DNA from: Adiantum capillus-veneris
Lineage: Eukaryota > Streptophyta > Polypodiopsida > Polypodiales > Pteridaceae
Assembly: GCA_014529385.2 (NCBI GenBank)
Contig: CM043959.1
Span: 10,878,809-10,940,808 of the forward strand
Direction: 5' to 3'
Length of the DNA stretch: 62,000 nt
The stretch's first letter is position 1; each line of letters opens with the position of its first letter. The notes below the pieces were generated by a model. It was given only the letters and a program-made list of their open reading frames with translations. It did no database searches and was not told the DNA's origin. Shown piece after piece: positions 20,456-31,300 of the stretch. The position numbers were made by a program, and so were the translations under genes.

Positions 20456-21918
20456 ATGGCTTCAGGCAATGATCAATCGACTCCCTCTGCATCTGGAGAT
20501 GCGGGCAAGGATCACGACGAAGATTCCGGCACGGAGTATGGCCCGCCTAGGCCTACTCCAGCGGAGCAGTGAGAGATGGAGCGTCGAAAATTGATCGATG
20601 ATGCAACAAAGATATGCTCAATTTTGCCAAGGACCCGAAGATGGCAAAATATATGAACTGGACCTCTTAGGAAGAGGTACAGATGGAGTGGCAGAGAACC
20701 ACAACACCACTCCCGAAACCCGCTCTCAAGAAACCTTTTGCCTCCAAGAAATATACGGAGAAGGAACTGGAGAACGTGGTTGATGCACGGATTGCTTAGC
20801 TTTTCGATGTGCAAAAGAAAGGCAAAAAGCACTGCAAAAAGCAGAAGAAAGGTACTGACTTCCCGGGATATTTGGGTCGTCAGTTGACATTCGATAAAGC
20901 AAAGAAACTGAAGAAGCGCGTCAAGTTTGAAGGCCTACCCAGTTCTTCTAGCTCTTCAGACTCGAGCGAAGAAGACAGGAAAAGCAAAAAGCGAAGCAAG
21001 AAACAACGCTTCGGAAAGGGCAAGAAAAAGGCAAGGAAATCTAAGTCTCGCCCAGTGAGTGACACTTCTACAGAGGACTCGTCTACGGACAGTTCAGACT
21101 CTGACAACGGAAACTTTTATGCGAACAAGAGGAATTTTTACAAAGCCAACCAATATGACTTTCTCGAAGATAAAAGCAAGAAAGTCCGAGAGTTTAAGGA
21201 AGGTGGCCAAGCACTTAAGTTTGATACTTTTTCGGGATACTCCGATGCTTCGAAGGCTTTGTCTTTTGTACAGCAGTTTGACATCGCTTTCGTGGGAGGA
21301 CGCTATTCAGAGCACTCCAAGATTCGGAGAGCTGCCTCTTATTTTAAGGGGAATGCTCGCAGTTGGTGGTCCACGCTTCTATTAAGCAAGACTGTGCCAG
21401 TTACATGGCTGAAATTCAAGAGGCTTTTTATTTCTTCTTGGTTGACTCAAGAGTTTGAGCGAGATATACGAGCTGCTTGGAACCATCTCCGGATAACCAA
21501 GAGCGATACAGTGAATTCTTACTGTGAAAGATTTTGGAACTCTTTTCTACCTGCCTCTTCATTCAAGAAGATCTCGTTCAGAGAACAGATTGAGCGGTTT
21601 ACATTGGGTCTACCTACAGAGATCCGAGACCACTGCTTGGAACAGAAGTCAGCTTCTATTCAGGAGTTGATGAGTCATGCGAAGCGGGGCTTTGCAATTC
21701 ACTCTGGCAATCTGACCTACCCCACAGATGAGGTCACGACACAACGAACCGGACAGACTTCTGGGAATGAAAGTAGAAAAAGAAAGAGCAACCCAGAGAA
21801 AAAGGATGCACGACCCAGACTTACTCCTCAGGAGTGGACTCGCTACATCAGGGAGGGGAAGTGCTTTGGATGCGGGGAAACTGGACATATCTCCGCGAAG
21901 TGCCCTAAAAAGACATAG
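20456..21918 (+). pseudogene. GyB gag
   Basis: The likely start is ATG 20456 (MASGNDQSTPS). A TGA at about 20570 and a shift near 20615 break the N-terminus. Stops at about 20670 and 20797 precede the long open part from 20809. That part has a basic/Ser-rich stretch (KKRSKKQRFGKGKKKARKSK, then an SSTDSSDSD acidic patch), the gag core (FDTFSGYSDASKALSFVQQF, NARSWW, FWNSF) and a CCHC knuckle CFGCGETGHISAKC at the C-end. One TAG (21916-21918) separates it in frame from the protease. Confidence 0.88.
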
Positions 21919-22575
21919 AAAGAACAGAATGACAAGGACGACGAAAGGCCTGAGAGTTCGAGAGCAGCTGAGGACCGTGTACGAAAAGGCAAGATGAAAA
22001 CAGGACTGGTTCCAGATTGTGTGGGTACTGATCCCGACACCATGGATGAGAGTACAGAACTTTGCCGAGCTTGGGGCAAAGTGAAAGATCAAGAGACCCT
22101 GATTTTCTTTGATGGAGGAGCCAAGGCCAACTTCATTTCACCGGAATTGGCGGCGCGGCTCGAGGTTACTCCCGATCGGATGGGACCACTTGCAGAGGCA
22201 GTTCTAGCGGCACCCGGCAGGGACGTAGCCATTACACCTGTCATTCGCAAACTTCGGTTGCATTGTCAGGGGTATTTGGGGCATGAGGACTTCTTCATAA
22301 TGCCTTTGGAGGGTTGTGATGTTCTCTTAGGGATTCCCTGGTACCACAAGAACAACGCCGTAGTTGATTATCGGGCGAGAAAAGCGACTTTGACTACAGA
22401 AAAGGGCAGAACAATTGTACTTGATATTAAACTGAAGGGCGAGTCTGTCCCTATTGTATCCGCTTCGGCCATTTCAAAATTAATGAAATCCAGTCTGTTT
22501 GTTTACTCAATCTTTATGAAAGAGTTGAGTGATGATGATAGGACAAATATGTCTAAACTTGATAAAGAATGCTAA
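21919..22575 (+). pseudogene. GyB protease
   Basis: Same frame as gag. The retropepsin active-site motif reads LIFFDGGAKANFIS, with Asp-Gly-Gly in place of Asp-Thr/Ser-Gly, and the C-terminal strand motif CDVLLGIPWY is intact. The frame ends with TAA at 22573-22575 after LDKEC and continues in the same frame into RT. GyD carries the same DGG motif at 38562-38570, so the change predates the split of these copies. Confidence 0.82.
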
Positions 22576-24186
22576 GATTTTCTACACTCTCACGCCGATT
22601 GCTTCTCAGAAGGCCTGCCAGGAGAGTTACCACCTGCTCGTCCTGAAGATCATACCATTGATCTGATACCTGGTAGTACACCACCGAACCGGCCACGCTA
22701 CCGTGTGAGCCGAGCACAGAATGAAGAGATTATGAACCCAGTGAAAGACCTCTTGGAAAAGGGTCTTGTCCAGCCTAGTACTTCACCGTATTGCTCTCCA
22801 GTGTTGTTGATTTTGAAGAAAGACGGATCTTGGAGAATGTGCATCGATTATAGAGCTCTCAACAAAATCACCATCAAGAACAGATTTCCGATTCCTAGGA
22901 TCGATGATATACTCGACAGGTTACAGGGATCCTCGTGCTTTAGCAGGATTGACTTGAAGAGTGGATATCATCAGATCAGAATAGCGCCGGGAGACGTCTA
23001 GAAGACAGCTTTTCGGACGACTTTTGGGTTATTTGAGTTTTTGGTGATGCCTTTTGGCTTAACCAATGCTCCTGCGACATTTAACCGGATGATGGATAGG
23101 ATTTTTCGAGAGTACAGGCTATTTGTTGGCACTTTCTTTGACGACATCATTGTTTTCTCCAAGAATGAGGCAGAACACAGAGATCATCTGCTTCAGGTCT
23201 TTCAGGCATTACGAGATCACAAGTTAGTGATTAATGCAAAGAAAAGTGAATTTTTCCTACCAGAGATGCACTTTTTGGGACACATTGTGTCAGCAGTAGG
23301 AGTGCAAATGGGTCCGGCCAAGATAGAGACTATCCGTAATTGGCCCGACTTGAAGAATGTCCATGAAGTTAGAAGCTTCTTGGGATTGTGTTCGTACTAC
23401 AGGCGGTTCATACGAAAGTTTGCAGAGGTTGCTTCCCCTTTGCATATCTTGACACAGAAAGGAGTACCTTTTTCGTGGGGACCCACAGAGGTGACTGCCT
23501 TTCAGACGTTGAAAGAGAAATTGACTACGGGACCTATTTTGACTTTGTCGGACTTACAGAAGTCATTCGAAGTATATTGTGATGCTTGTGGTCGTAGTTT
23601 GGGTGCGGTCTTGATGCAAGAAGGCCATGTCATAGCTTACGAGAGCCGTTTGTTCTCTAGGCCGGAGATGACAGCACAGATTTATGAGAAAGATCTTTTG
23701 GCGGTTATCCATGCTCTTACTCAGTGGCGGCATTACCTACTCGGAGCGGATTTCACTGTCTTTACAGACCATCAGAGTTTGCGCTACTTCTTGTCACAGA
23801 AGCAGCTTTCGGAAAAGCAGATGCGGTGGGCGAACATCTTGTCACAGTTCCACTTCCAGATTGTCCATGTGCAAGGACAGAAGAATGTGGTGGCAGATGT
23901 TTTGTCTCGGAAACCGTTGGTTCTGGCTATTTCCGCGATACATCATAGGAGCTTCGAGGATATGGTCGATCAGTATGCCACAGATACAGATTTTGCAGAT
24001 ATTTTCACACGGATACGGGATGAGAAGACAGTAGCTGGATACTCCCTTTGGGAAGGCTACTTGATGAAAAAGACTATGTTGTGCGTTACACTGCCGTTGA
24101 GGGAAAAGGTTATGACTGAATGCCACTGTCCACTTTTTACGGGTCACTGCGGCATTGCTACCACCATGAAAGGGAAAAGGTTATGA
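22576..24186 (+). pseudogene. GyB reverse transcriptase and RNase H
   Basis: RT motifs in order: [43 protein letters not shown], a TAG (22999-23001) where a Tyr codon is expected before [21 protein letters not shown], and the catalytic FFDD at about 23137-23148. RNase H follows with FEVYCDACGRSLGAVL, YEKDLLAVIHAL and FTDHQSLRYFL. The ORF then reaches the zinc-binding HHCC start of integrase and is thrown out of frame at 24172 by a tandem duplication. Only one stop and this duplication disrupt the RT to RNase H part. Confidence 0.93.
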
Positions 24187-24242
24187 CTGAATGCCACTGT
24201 CCACTTTTTATGGGTCACTGCGGCATTGCTACCACCATGAAA
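24101..24242 (+). repeat. 71-bp tandem duplication in GyB pol
   Basis: 24101-24171 is repeated at 24172-24242 with one visible difference (ttttacggg / ttttatggg). Both begin GGGAAAAGGTTATGACTG. Because 71 is not a multiple of three it shifts the integrase frame. Confidence 0.95.
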
Positions 24243-25360
24243 GGGGTAGAGAGATATTTCTTTTGGCGGAGACTCAAGAAGGATGTGGAAGAGTTTGTGC
24301 GCAGTTGCTTGGTATACCAAAAGGTCAAGTTTGACAGGCATAAGGCACAAGGATTGTTACAGCCTTTACCCATACCCACCCGCCCCTTGGAAAATATTGA
24401 AATGGATTTCATTTTTTTGATCTCCCGAGAACACAGAATGATCACGATGATTTTCCGATTACATGGCACGTCTGAGACGATTCTCTCCGACAGAGACCCC
24501 AGATTTATGAGGTTGTTTTGGAAGGCAATTTGGGAGAACATTGGCACGCGGTTGCAGTTCTCGTCATCGTTCCACTTGCAGACTGACGGGCAATTTGAGA
24601 TTGCCAATTCAGTGATTTTAGATTTATTGAAGTCTTGTATCTCGGATCAGAAGACTCAATGGGAAAAGAACTTACCTTTGGTGGAATTTGCCTACAATAA
24701 CATGATACACTCTTCGACGGGGAAGACGCCATGTGAAATTGTTGAAAGTGTTGCGAAGGTTCCATTGTTCCTGAGCACGAAAGATTAGATATTTGAAGCG
24801 GATGAATATTCGCGAGATTTGGATACGGCTTTTGCCAAGGTTCGCGAGACTTTGCAGAAGTCTCAAGAACGACAGAAAAAGGCAGCGGATTGCCATCGTC
24901 GCGACTTGAAACTGAAGGAGGATGATTGGGTGCTCTTACTTTTGTGAAGGCACGCCTACGAAAGAAAAAGGGAAAGGAGAGGCTTTTTCCAAAGCTTAGT
25001 ATGTGATAGTACGGACCTTTCCAGATGACTGAAAAGATAAATGATGTCTCCTTCCGATTGAACCTGCTAGATACTTGGAGGATTCATAATGCATTGCATG
25101 TGAGTCTCTTGAACCCTGTTAAGGGTGATGTGCCTGATGATGGGGAGCTTGATGAGCAACCCGAAGTGAAAGAAAACGAGGAGATCCTTGTTCCTGAACA
25201 GATTTTGGCACATAATGATACGAAGAAAGGTAAAGTCCGAAGGTGGTTCTTGATTTAGTTCAAGAACTCTCCTGCATTTGATGCGAAGTGGATGGAGGAG
25301 GAGGACCTAGCAGATACTCCTCGGATTGTGAAACTTTACCTCGATGTTTTGGTTTAGCAT
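24172..25360 (+). pseudogene. GyB integrase with chromodomain-like tail
   Basis: The HHCC domain is present (HCGIATTMKG ... SCLVYQKVKF, where the first Cys of the final CxxC is kept and the second is Tyr). In the core, REHRMITMIF joins directly to RLHGTSETILSDRDPRF, so about 30 residues with the first Asp of the D,D-E triad are missing. The second Asp (LSDRDP) and the Glu region (LQTDGQFEIAN) remain. After stops from 24786 onward, 25025-25258 encodes DVSFRLNLLDTWRIHNALHVS and a chromodomain-like EEILVPEQILAH, with FKNSPAFDAKWMEEEDLAD after another stop. It cannot be active. Confidence 0.87.
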
Positions 25361-25768
25361 AGTCTACTCCAAACGGAACCCAGAAACTCAGCTTGGCCGA
25401 AGATCTGGTGCAGTGGGATGCACAAGAGGAGAGTTACTCCGCTCCTTTGTCAACAGATGCCTCGATTTGATACTAAAGTCACTGATGTCTCTTTGAGCTT
25501 CAGGGATACTGAGAGCTGACAGTATTCTGCTGGATGACTTTATGAAATGGAATTCCTGATTATGATACTGATTTGTTCTTGACTTTTTGTGAGTGCAGGA
25601 ACTGATAGACGAAATGAGTGCAGCATTTTGGTGTGATTGATCTCGAATAGACATGGTTGCAATAGGGGTTAGTCAATCGGACATCGATGAGGTCCCGATT
25701 GGACCTAGATGTGATTGCTAGCTCCATTGCCGATAAATCATGGTCTAAGATCCGACTGAATGTTGAAT

Positions 25769-25803
25769 GTCATGTGATGTCCTGTGATGTCGTGTGATGT
25801 GAC
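25769..25803 (+). repeat. Short GTGATGT repeats in the GyB 3' untranslated part
   Basis: Four copies of TGTGATGTC or close variants in tandem. GyD has the same array at 58853-58905. The surrounding region (25361-25930) has no ORF and corresponds to the 3' UTR between the pol end and the polypurine tract. Confidence 0.75.
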
Positions 25804-25930
25804 TGTCGATTTCGTACATGTGCTAGATGTGTGTTCCTAGTACGTAGGTACTAACAGACAGTGTCTGCTATGACGGTTTATGGCTTTTGTCGGTTTTGCA
25901 GGCGTAATCGCGGTCGATTACAATGCTTTC

Positions 25931-25942
25931 AAGAGGGGGGTA
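25931..25942 (+). promoter_or_regulatory. Polypurine tract of GyB
   Basis: AAGAGGGGGGTA directly before the 3' LTR. Confidence 0.88.
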
Positions 25943-26486
25943 TGTCACAAAGTGATGACGTGGCGGACATCAGAAACCCTAAAATTCCTGCAAACGCTAA
26001 TTCCTGCCAGAAACCCTAAAATTCCGGATATAGCGGAGGCGGAATTTTTTTTTTCTTTTCTGGGAAATTTTGAGCGACTCAAATCTCAGCTTTTCGCTTT
26101 GATTTGGGAGAAAGAAAGAGAAAAAGAGAACTTGCTTTTTACTGACTCTCATTGAGAGAGAGAGAGAATCTGCTTTTGCTTTGAAGCTTTTGGGGCTCTG
26201 CTTATGGGCATCCCTTGTAATCTTTAAATTAGTGGTGAGGGCCTCACTTCTCAGAGCATCTGGACGCAGAGTCTGAGAGTGAAACCCTAACCGCTCTCTT
26301 GTACTTTGATGATTGATTAATATAAAAAGAAATACCGAAAGGGGCGCCAGTCTTTGGGGCCAATATCTCTAGGCACGGAACTCCGTCGGGCCAGTGCAAA
26401 TCTATTGTGATCTGTGAATTGTTTTGAAGTGGTTATTTGGTGCTGTCGGGATTGATTCTTGACTTGGAGTGTCCAAGTCTGTTACA
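25943..26486 (+). repeat. GyB 3' LTR
   Basis: 544 bp, TGTCACAAAGTG...GTTACA, collinear with the 5' LTR except for the TA array and small changes. Confidence 0.95.
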
Positions 26487-27601
26487 GGGATGTGTTGAGA
26501 GCCGCTGGACTTTCATGAGCCGTCCCATACATGCGATGGATGCCATTTTTCATCCTCTCTACAGGTCAACACAAAACAAGCAGAGTATGTTGGGCTAATG
26601 TTTTCAGAGGATGATCAGCTTGGGATAGAAAGGGAATTCACCAACTACATGAATGGCATTGGTGCTTCTTTCACGAGAGAAATTTCTTTGAGGAAGGAAG
26701 CCAGAAAGTATCCTTTGACGTGGTGGCACTCGTATGGGAGAGTTGGTCTTCCCAATCTCTCACGCCTTTCTCTTCGTATCCTTTCTCAGGTTAGCATCCT
26801 GCCATCCATGATTCCATTGTATATACTACTTTTAACTTCTTCATCTTTATATTACTTTTCACTCTCCTAATTTTGTGTGCATTGACGATTGTGCTCTTGC
26901 TTTAGCACTGACCAGGATTGCTCGGCTGGAGCATGTGAGCGCAATTAGAGTGCTTACTCTCTCATACACACGAAGATTCGAAATCGCCTTAGCACTTCTC
27001 AATTGGAGAAGTTGGTGTATTGCAGAGCTAACATGAGGCTCGTGCGGAGTTACCATTCTTTAGGGCAACCCAAACAGGTAAATTATCTCAATGTTGGCCA
27101 CTTTAAACTCAACCTGCAAGCATATGCCATAATAAGTCATTTAAACTTTATTTTACTCTTTATCAGGTGGATGCGACAGAGCTGAAAATGGTAGGTGATC
27201 CTAGACCAGAGGCGGTGGAACGACAGATCAGAGACGAGCAGGAGCAAATTCTTAGAGAGCTGCATAGAGAGCTTGAGAGCGTGGATCGTCGTGTGACTAG
27301 ATCACGTGCACGAGCTTCCTCTATGCACGGTGGGAAGAGATCCAGAAACTGTGAGACGAGAGAGTATTCGCAGGGGAAGCTTCCTATTCGCTCCAATTGC
27401 AGGCGAGCGAATGAAGGTGTCCGGCTCATCAATGCAGAGATTGCTGATATGCCCGAGGAGGCTTGCGGTGCAGAGGTGCTTGTACCAGAGTTGACATATG
27501 CTGAGCCTGACCCTGAGTTTGATGAGGAGGGCGATGTCCTTGATGATGGGGGCTTGCTCTCTACCGACGATTCATCTTCCGTATCTGACACAGACTTTTG
27601 A
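26487..27601 (+). pseudogene. hAT transposase, 3' part (C-terminal dimerisation domain)
   Basis: After the GGGAT duplicate the frame continues ESRWTFMSRPIHAMDAIFHP, then shifts near 26565 into EYVGLMFSEDDQ, and reaches YPLTWWHSYGRVGLPNLSRL, the hAT C-terminal dimerisation motif. Donor GTTAGC at 26790; intron to 26915 (ends ACCAG). Exon 26916-27077 reads CERN, stop, SAYSLIHTKIRNRL, where the stop replaces the invariant Trp. Intron 27078-27166 (GTAAAT...TATCAG). The last exon 27167-27601 has a basic segment and a very acidic tail ending VSDTDF and TGA. The intron positions are my reading of splice signals and frame. Confidence 0.88.
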
Positions 27602-28012
27602 GGCTGCACGTCTTAGTGCACACTGCATGCTTTGAAGAACAGGCTGTAGCAGGCTTTTATTGTTATTATGACATTGTAGTATTTCACAGTACTTTGTTTT
27701 GGATTTTGATTCAGTTTGTATGGTATATGCCGACTTTTGGCTGATGCCATGGACATGGTGTTTGTAGTTGTTATTTGGTTTTATGATTTATGGTGATTGG
27801 TTTTCTCATTGAGTATTGAGTCTTGAGTCATTAAGTTTTATGATCAATATGGCATTGCATTGTTAATTTGTTAATGAGGTTGAATTTTGAAAGGTCTGTG
27901 AACTTAAATTTAGTGTAATTTTCTTTTTTTACAAATGGTACGTACCTAAAGGTTGGTTCAGTATGGAAGTATGTTCCGTACGTACCTAAACCGTACCGTA
28001 CGCTACGTACCT
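27602..28012 (+). other. hAT 3' untranslated and subterminal region
   Basis: No ORF. T/G-rich sequence is followed by several GTACGTACC motifs (27938-27953, 27976-27990 and about 28005), which also occur inside the left end (13575-13587). Repeated subterminal motifs are where hAT transposases usually bind. Confidence 0.6.
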
Positions 28013-28022
28013 TTCCACCTTG
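28013..28022 (+). repeat. hAT right terminal inverted repeat
   Basis: TTCCACCTTG, followed by the 8-bp target duplicate CCGTAACC (28023-28030). Confidence 0.75.
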
Positions 28023-28030
28023 CCGTAACC

Positions 28031-28170
28031 GACCCATGGGGTAGGATCTTCCTCGACTGCTAGGAGATGTCTTGGCAGCGCTTTTGCCACGAGTCGCCTG
28101 GCGAGAGAGGGACAACCTAACCCTCCTTTTGGTGCAGCCATCTCCGTTTGCAGCTGCTCCTCGTGGACTT
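28031..28170 (+). pseudogene. LineOld ORF1, second fragment
   Basis: It is homologous to the LineYoung ORF1 linker (the SLGSAFATSRLAREGQ region), for example tcttggcagcgcttttgccacgag. It ends in the target duplication of LineYoung (28155-28170) and resumes at 35106. Confidence 0.8.
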
Positions 28171-28183
28171 TTTTTTTTTTTTT
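28171..28183 (-). other. Poly(A) tail of LineYoung
   Basis: T run on the plus strand at the 3' end of the minus-strand LINE. It directly abuts the target duplication. The 3' UTR before it (28184-28316) shows nothing else of note. Confidence 0.9.
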
Positions 28184-28316
28184 GAGAAAAAGATCCTTCT
28201 ATTAGTTAATGAAAGCTGCCCATAGGGGTACATCCACCTCTGCAAGAGAGGGCTACAACAAACATGATGGGGAGACTCTCCCAATGAAAAAACAGCATAT
28301 ATACAATGGGGCTAAA

Positions 28317-31300
28317 TCAAGAGATGGGAGGAGGGAAAAGCCACACAGGTGGACAATAGTGCCATCTGTGCACCCCCTGGACCATGGAGTAAAACGGCCC
28401 AGGGCGCCAGAGACGAAGGAAAGCCTCGCGGCGCTCCCGCATGCGGTCGGAGCTGCCCTGTAGTCCCTCAAGCTGTCCTCTGAGAGTGTGGATCAGCTCT
28501 AGCCAAAAGTCACGAACAGTCTCCGCTGGTGGTACAGGGCGAGCCTCAAAGATGCGGAAACAACGGGCCCGCCAGATGAACCAGAGAGCTAGGCCGCTAA
28601 TGAGCTCCCAACACTCCGCTCTCTCACTGCTCCACTCCTGTGGAGTAAGGTCTGTAGCAGGCTGGAGTGTAGGTCGACCCCCCTGTATCACTATCATCCT
28701 GCTGGTGGAAGATAGCTCAAACTGAAGTGCCGGGCCCGTGAGGGTGGACCAAGCCGCCGCCCCCCAAGTGTACTGTCGAGCCGTGGAGAGAGCAGGCATC
28801 AGCTGAAGAACTCGTAGCCACACCTGCTGGGCCGAGGGGCAGTCCCAAAGACAGTGTCGCTGACTCTCCACCAACTAGTCACAGGCTGTACATGCGGCCG
28901 AGAGACCACTATGTACAAGCCAGCTCCCTACTTCTGTGGCTCTGTGTGCAACCAACCACTGGAACAAGGTGACGCGCCTCGGCTGTCTGGAGTCCCACAG
29001 CCTCTGCCAAAAAGCTGCCAAGAACTCAACTGTGAGACCCTCCTCCTGCCAATGACGTGCTGCAGCGGGGCGGGCCTCTCTCTGTGCTGCAAGTATATGA
29101 CGTCCAAGCCGAACAGTGTACTGAAAGAAAGGGACTCCTGGGCGGTCTGTAGAAGAGAATGGGTCCCTCCATAGCCACTCACCAGGATCCCACTGTACTC
29201 GTGCCAGTGGACAGCACTCCCAAGCCCATAGCCTCCAGTGTCCTGTCTCAAGAGCTGCTGGGTCAGGGTCTATGACGCAAGTCCTCCCACAGATGCCCAC
29301 AACTCGGATCCTCTGGAAACAACACTCTGCTACCTGCGGGGCCTCTACTGCAACTCTCTGTAATCGTCCCCCACCTTGAAGCTCGAAGAACAGGGCTGGG
29401 ACAGTCTTTGAGCAAGCCCTGACTGAAATGAGAACCTCCAGTCGTGTGAAGGCTCCCATCCACCGGGGTGCTACTGGCTCGAGAGGCGTGAGCCAATCAG
29501 CTGGAACTGACTCTGAGATGTCCTGACACATGCTCTGAACCCCTCTCATGCCCTGTAGCTGGACAACGTGCACCTCCTCTGACAAACCTGTGAACTCTAG
29601 CCAGTCACCTAGAGAGCGCGCTGGACCTGCTGCCATGGGACCCCAAGAAACATGAGGCCTACTCCCAACCAAGTGGCCTCTCTGAGTGCTAACCATGGGG
29701 TTCCAGACGAGGGGCTGCCGTAGGCGCTCCTCCGTGCACGTCGGCTGTCGCTGCTCTAGGCCACGCCGCAATAGCTCCCAAGAACGAAGCAAACTCACAG
29801 CGAATCGGTCCTCCAGTCTCCTGCTCAAACCAACTCGGCGCAACTCTGTAAAGATCCATCTGGTCGAAGGTTGCCAAGGGCCTCCTGACCGAGGCACCCT
29901 GGCACGAAGCCTCTGCAACAAGAACTCCTTCCAGGGCTCCTCGCCTGGAAGAAGTCCTCTGACGACGAACTTCCCAAGAAGGGCTCTGCTTTGCTGTGCT
30001 GGATCAATGATCCCAAGCCCTCCCTGAGAACAAGGAAGTGTGATGACCGACCAAGCCACCTTGGCTCGGGCAATCTGAGTGTCGCGACCAGACCAAAGGA
30101 AGTTCCTGATCAACCTCTCTACCTGGCTGATGCAAGAACTCGAGAAGATCCAGCAAGAAGTGATGTACCACATAGTCGCCAACAACACCTGGTTGGCAAC
30201 TACTACTCTACCAGCTAGCGAAAGTCGTGTTGAGCTCCAATGTAACAGCGTTCTCCTGATGGACAGGAGAAGAGGAGCAATCTGCTGCTCGGGGGACAGA
30301 TCCAAACCAACCTGACAACCCAAGTATCGAACTGCAGTCCCTGGAGGAATCCACCTGAAACCCTCTCCTGGCATCCAATCTGGCACAGGAGCACTACCAA
30401 CTGAGAAAGCCACTGTCTTTCTCCAGTTGATCAGTGCGCCCGATGCACAGCAGAAGGTCTCCAAGGCCTGCCCACATCTGTGTAAATTGGCCTCCTGGTC
30501 CTCTAAGTACAAGGCTGAGTCGTCGGCAAACTCAGCGTCCAGAAGCTCATCTCCCCGTATAGGGAGTGCTAAGCCCCTCAAACCACCCTGCTGTGACACC
30601 AAAAATCTGCTCATCGCCTCCGCATAGAACAGAAAGAGAAAGGGGGCAAGAGGACAACCCTGTCTGACCGATCGTGTGAGCGTGAAGCGCTCACCTCTAC
30701 CTCCTGCCAAAAGCACCTGACTGTGGGCCTGCCTGTACAAAGCTGACACCCCTCTGATCCAAGCCTCTGAGAAGCCCATCCTACGTAGCGTGCCCTCTAG
30801 AAAGTCCCAGTCAACTCTGTCGTATGCCTTCTCAAAATCGAGAAGAAGAATCACAAGGTCCTCCCCACGGAGCCGTGCAAGGGCAGAAGCCTCCCAAAAA
30901 GTGAAGATGTTGTCAAGGATACTGCGTTCCTTGACAAAACCTGTCTGAGTCCCATGTATAAGGCTCTCCAAAAGTGGCTGAATCCTCAATTCAGAGCCTT
31001 GGCAAGAATTTTGTAGGCTGAGTTGAGAATGGTGATGGGACGCCACTGTCGAATCTCATCCAAGGAGCCACCCTCCTTTGGAATGAGGTAAATCAGGCCC
31101 TCACTCATGCTATCCGGCATCACTCCTGTGTGTAGAATGTACTGAAAGGCACTACAAAGATCTGGGCCAAGCAGGTCCCAGTACTCCAAGAAGAAGGTGA
31201 AAGTCAGCCCATCCTCACTTGGACAGCTACCACGAGGGAGGGCCCTAAGAGCCGTGTGCAGCTCCTCAAGCTGAAGAGGTAACTCAAGCCTCTGCCGCAT

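Larger units (their letters stand above)
19795..26486 (+). mobile_element. GyB, complete Ty3/gypsy chromovirus-like element
   Basis: LTRs at 19795-20382 and 25943-26486 are flanked by the perfect target duplication GGGAT (19790-19794, 26487-26491). Joining the flanks restores the transposase reading LLGCVESRW. It has a primer-binding site (20384-20395) and a polypurine tract (25931-25942). Internal order is gag, zinc knuckle, protease, RT, RNase H, integrase, and a chromodomain-like tail. Gag to RNase H is one frame interrupted by three stops; a 71-bp tandem duplication and a deletion in the integrase core disable the rest. Confidence 0.96.
13562..28022 (+). mobile_element. hAT-family DNA transposon with two nested LTR elements
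   Basis: Ends carry the 10-bp inverted repeat CAAGGTGGAA (13562-13571) and TTCCACCTTG (28013-28022). They are flanked by 8-bp duplications CCGCAACC (13554-13561) and CCGTAACC (28023-28030) with one transition; 8 bp is the hAT size. GTACGTACC motifs cluster just inside both ends. LineOld ORF1 continues on both sides. Removing TRN-2 and GyB leaves about 3.4 kb with one transposase gene in five recognisable coding blocks, a normal size for an autonomous hAT element. The gene is now broken. Confidence 0.88.
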
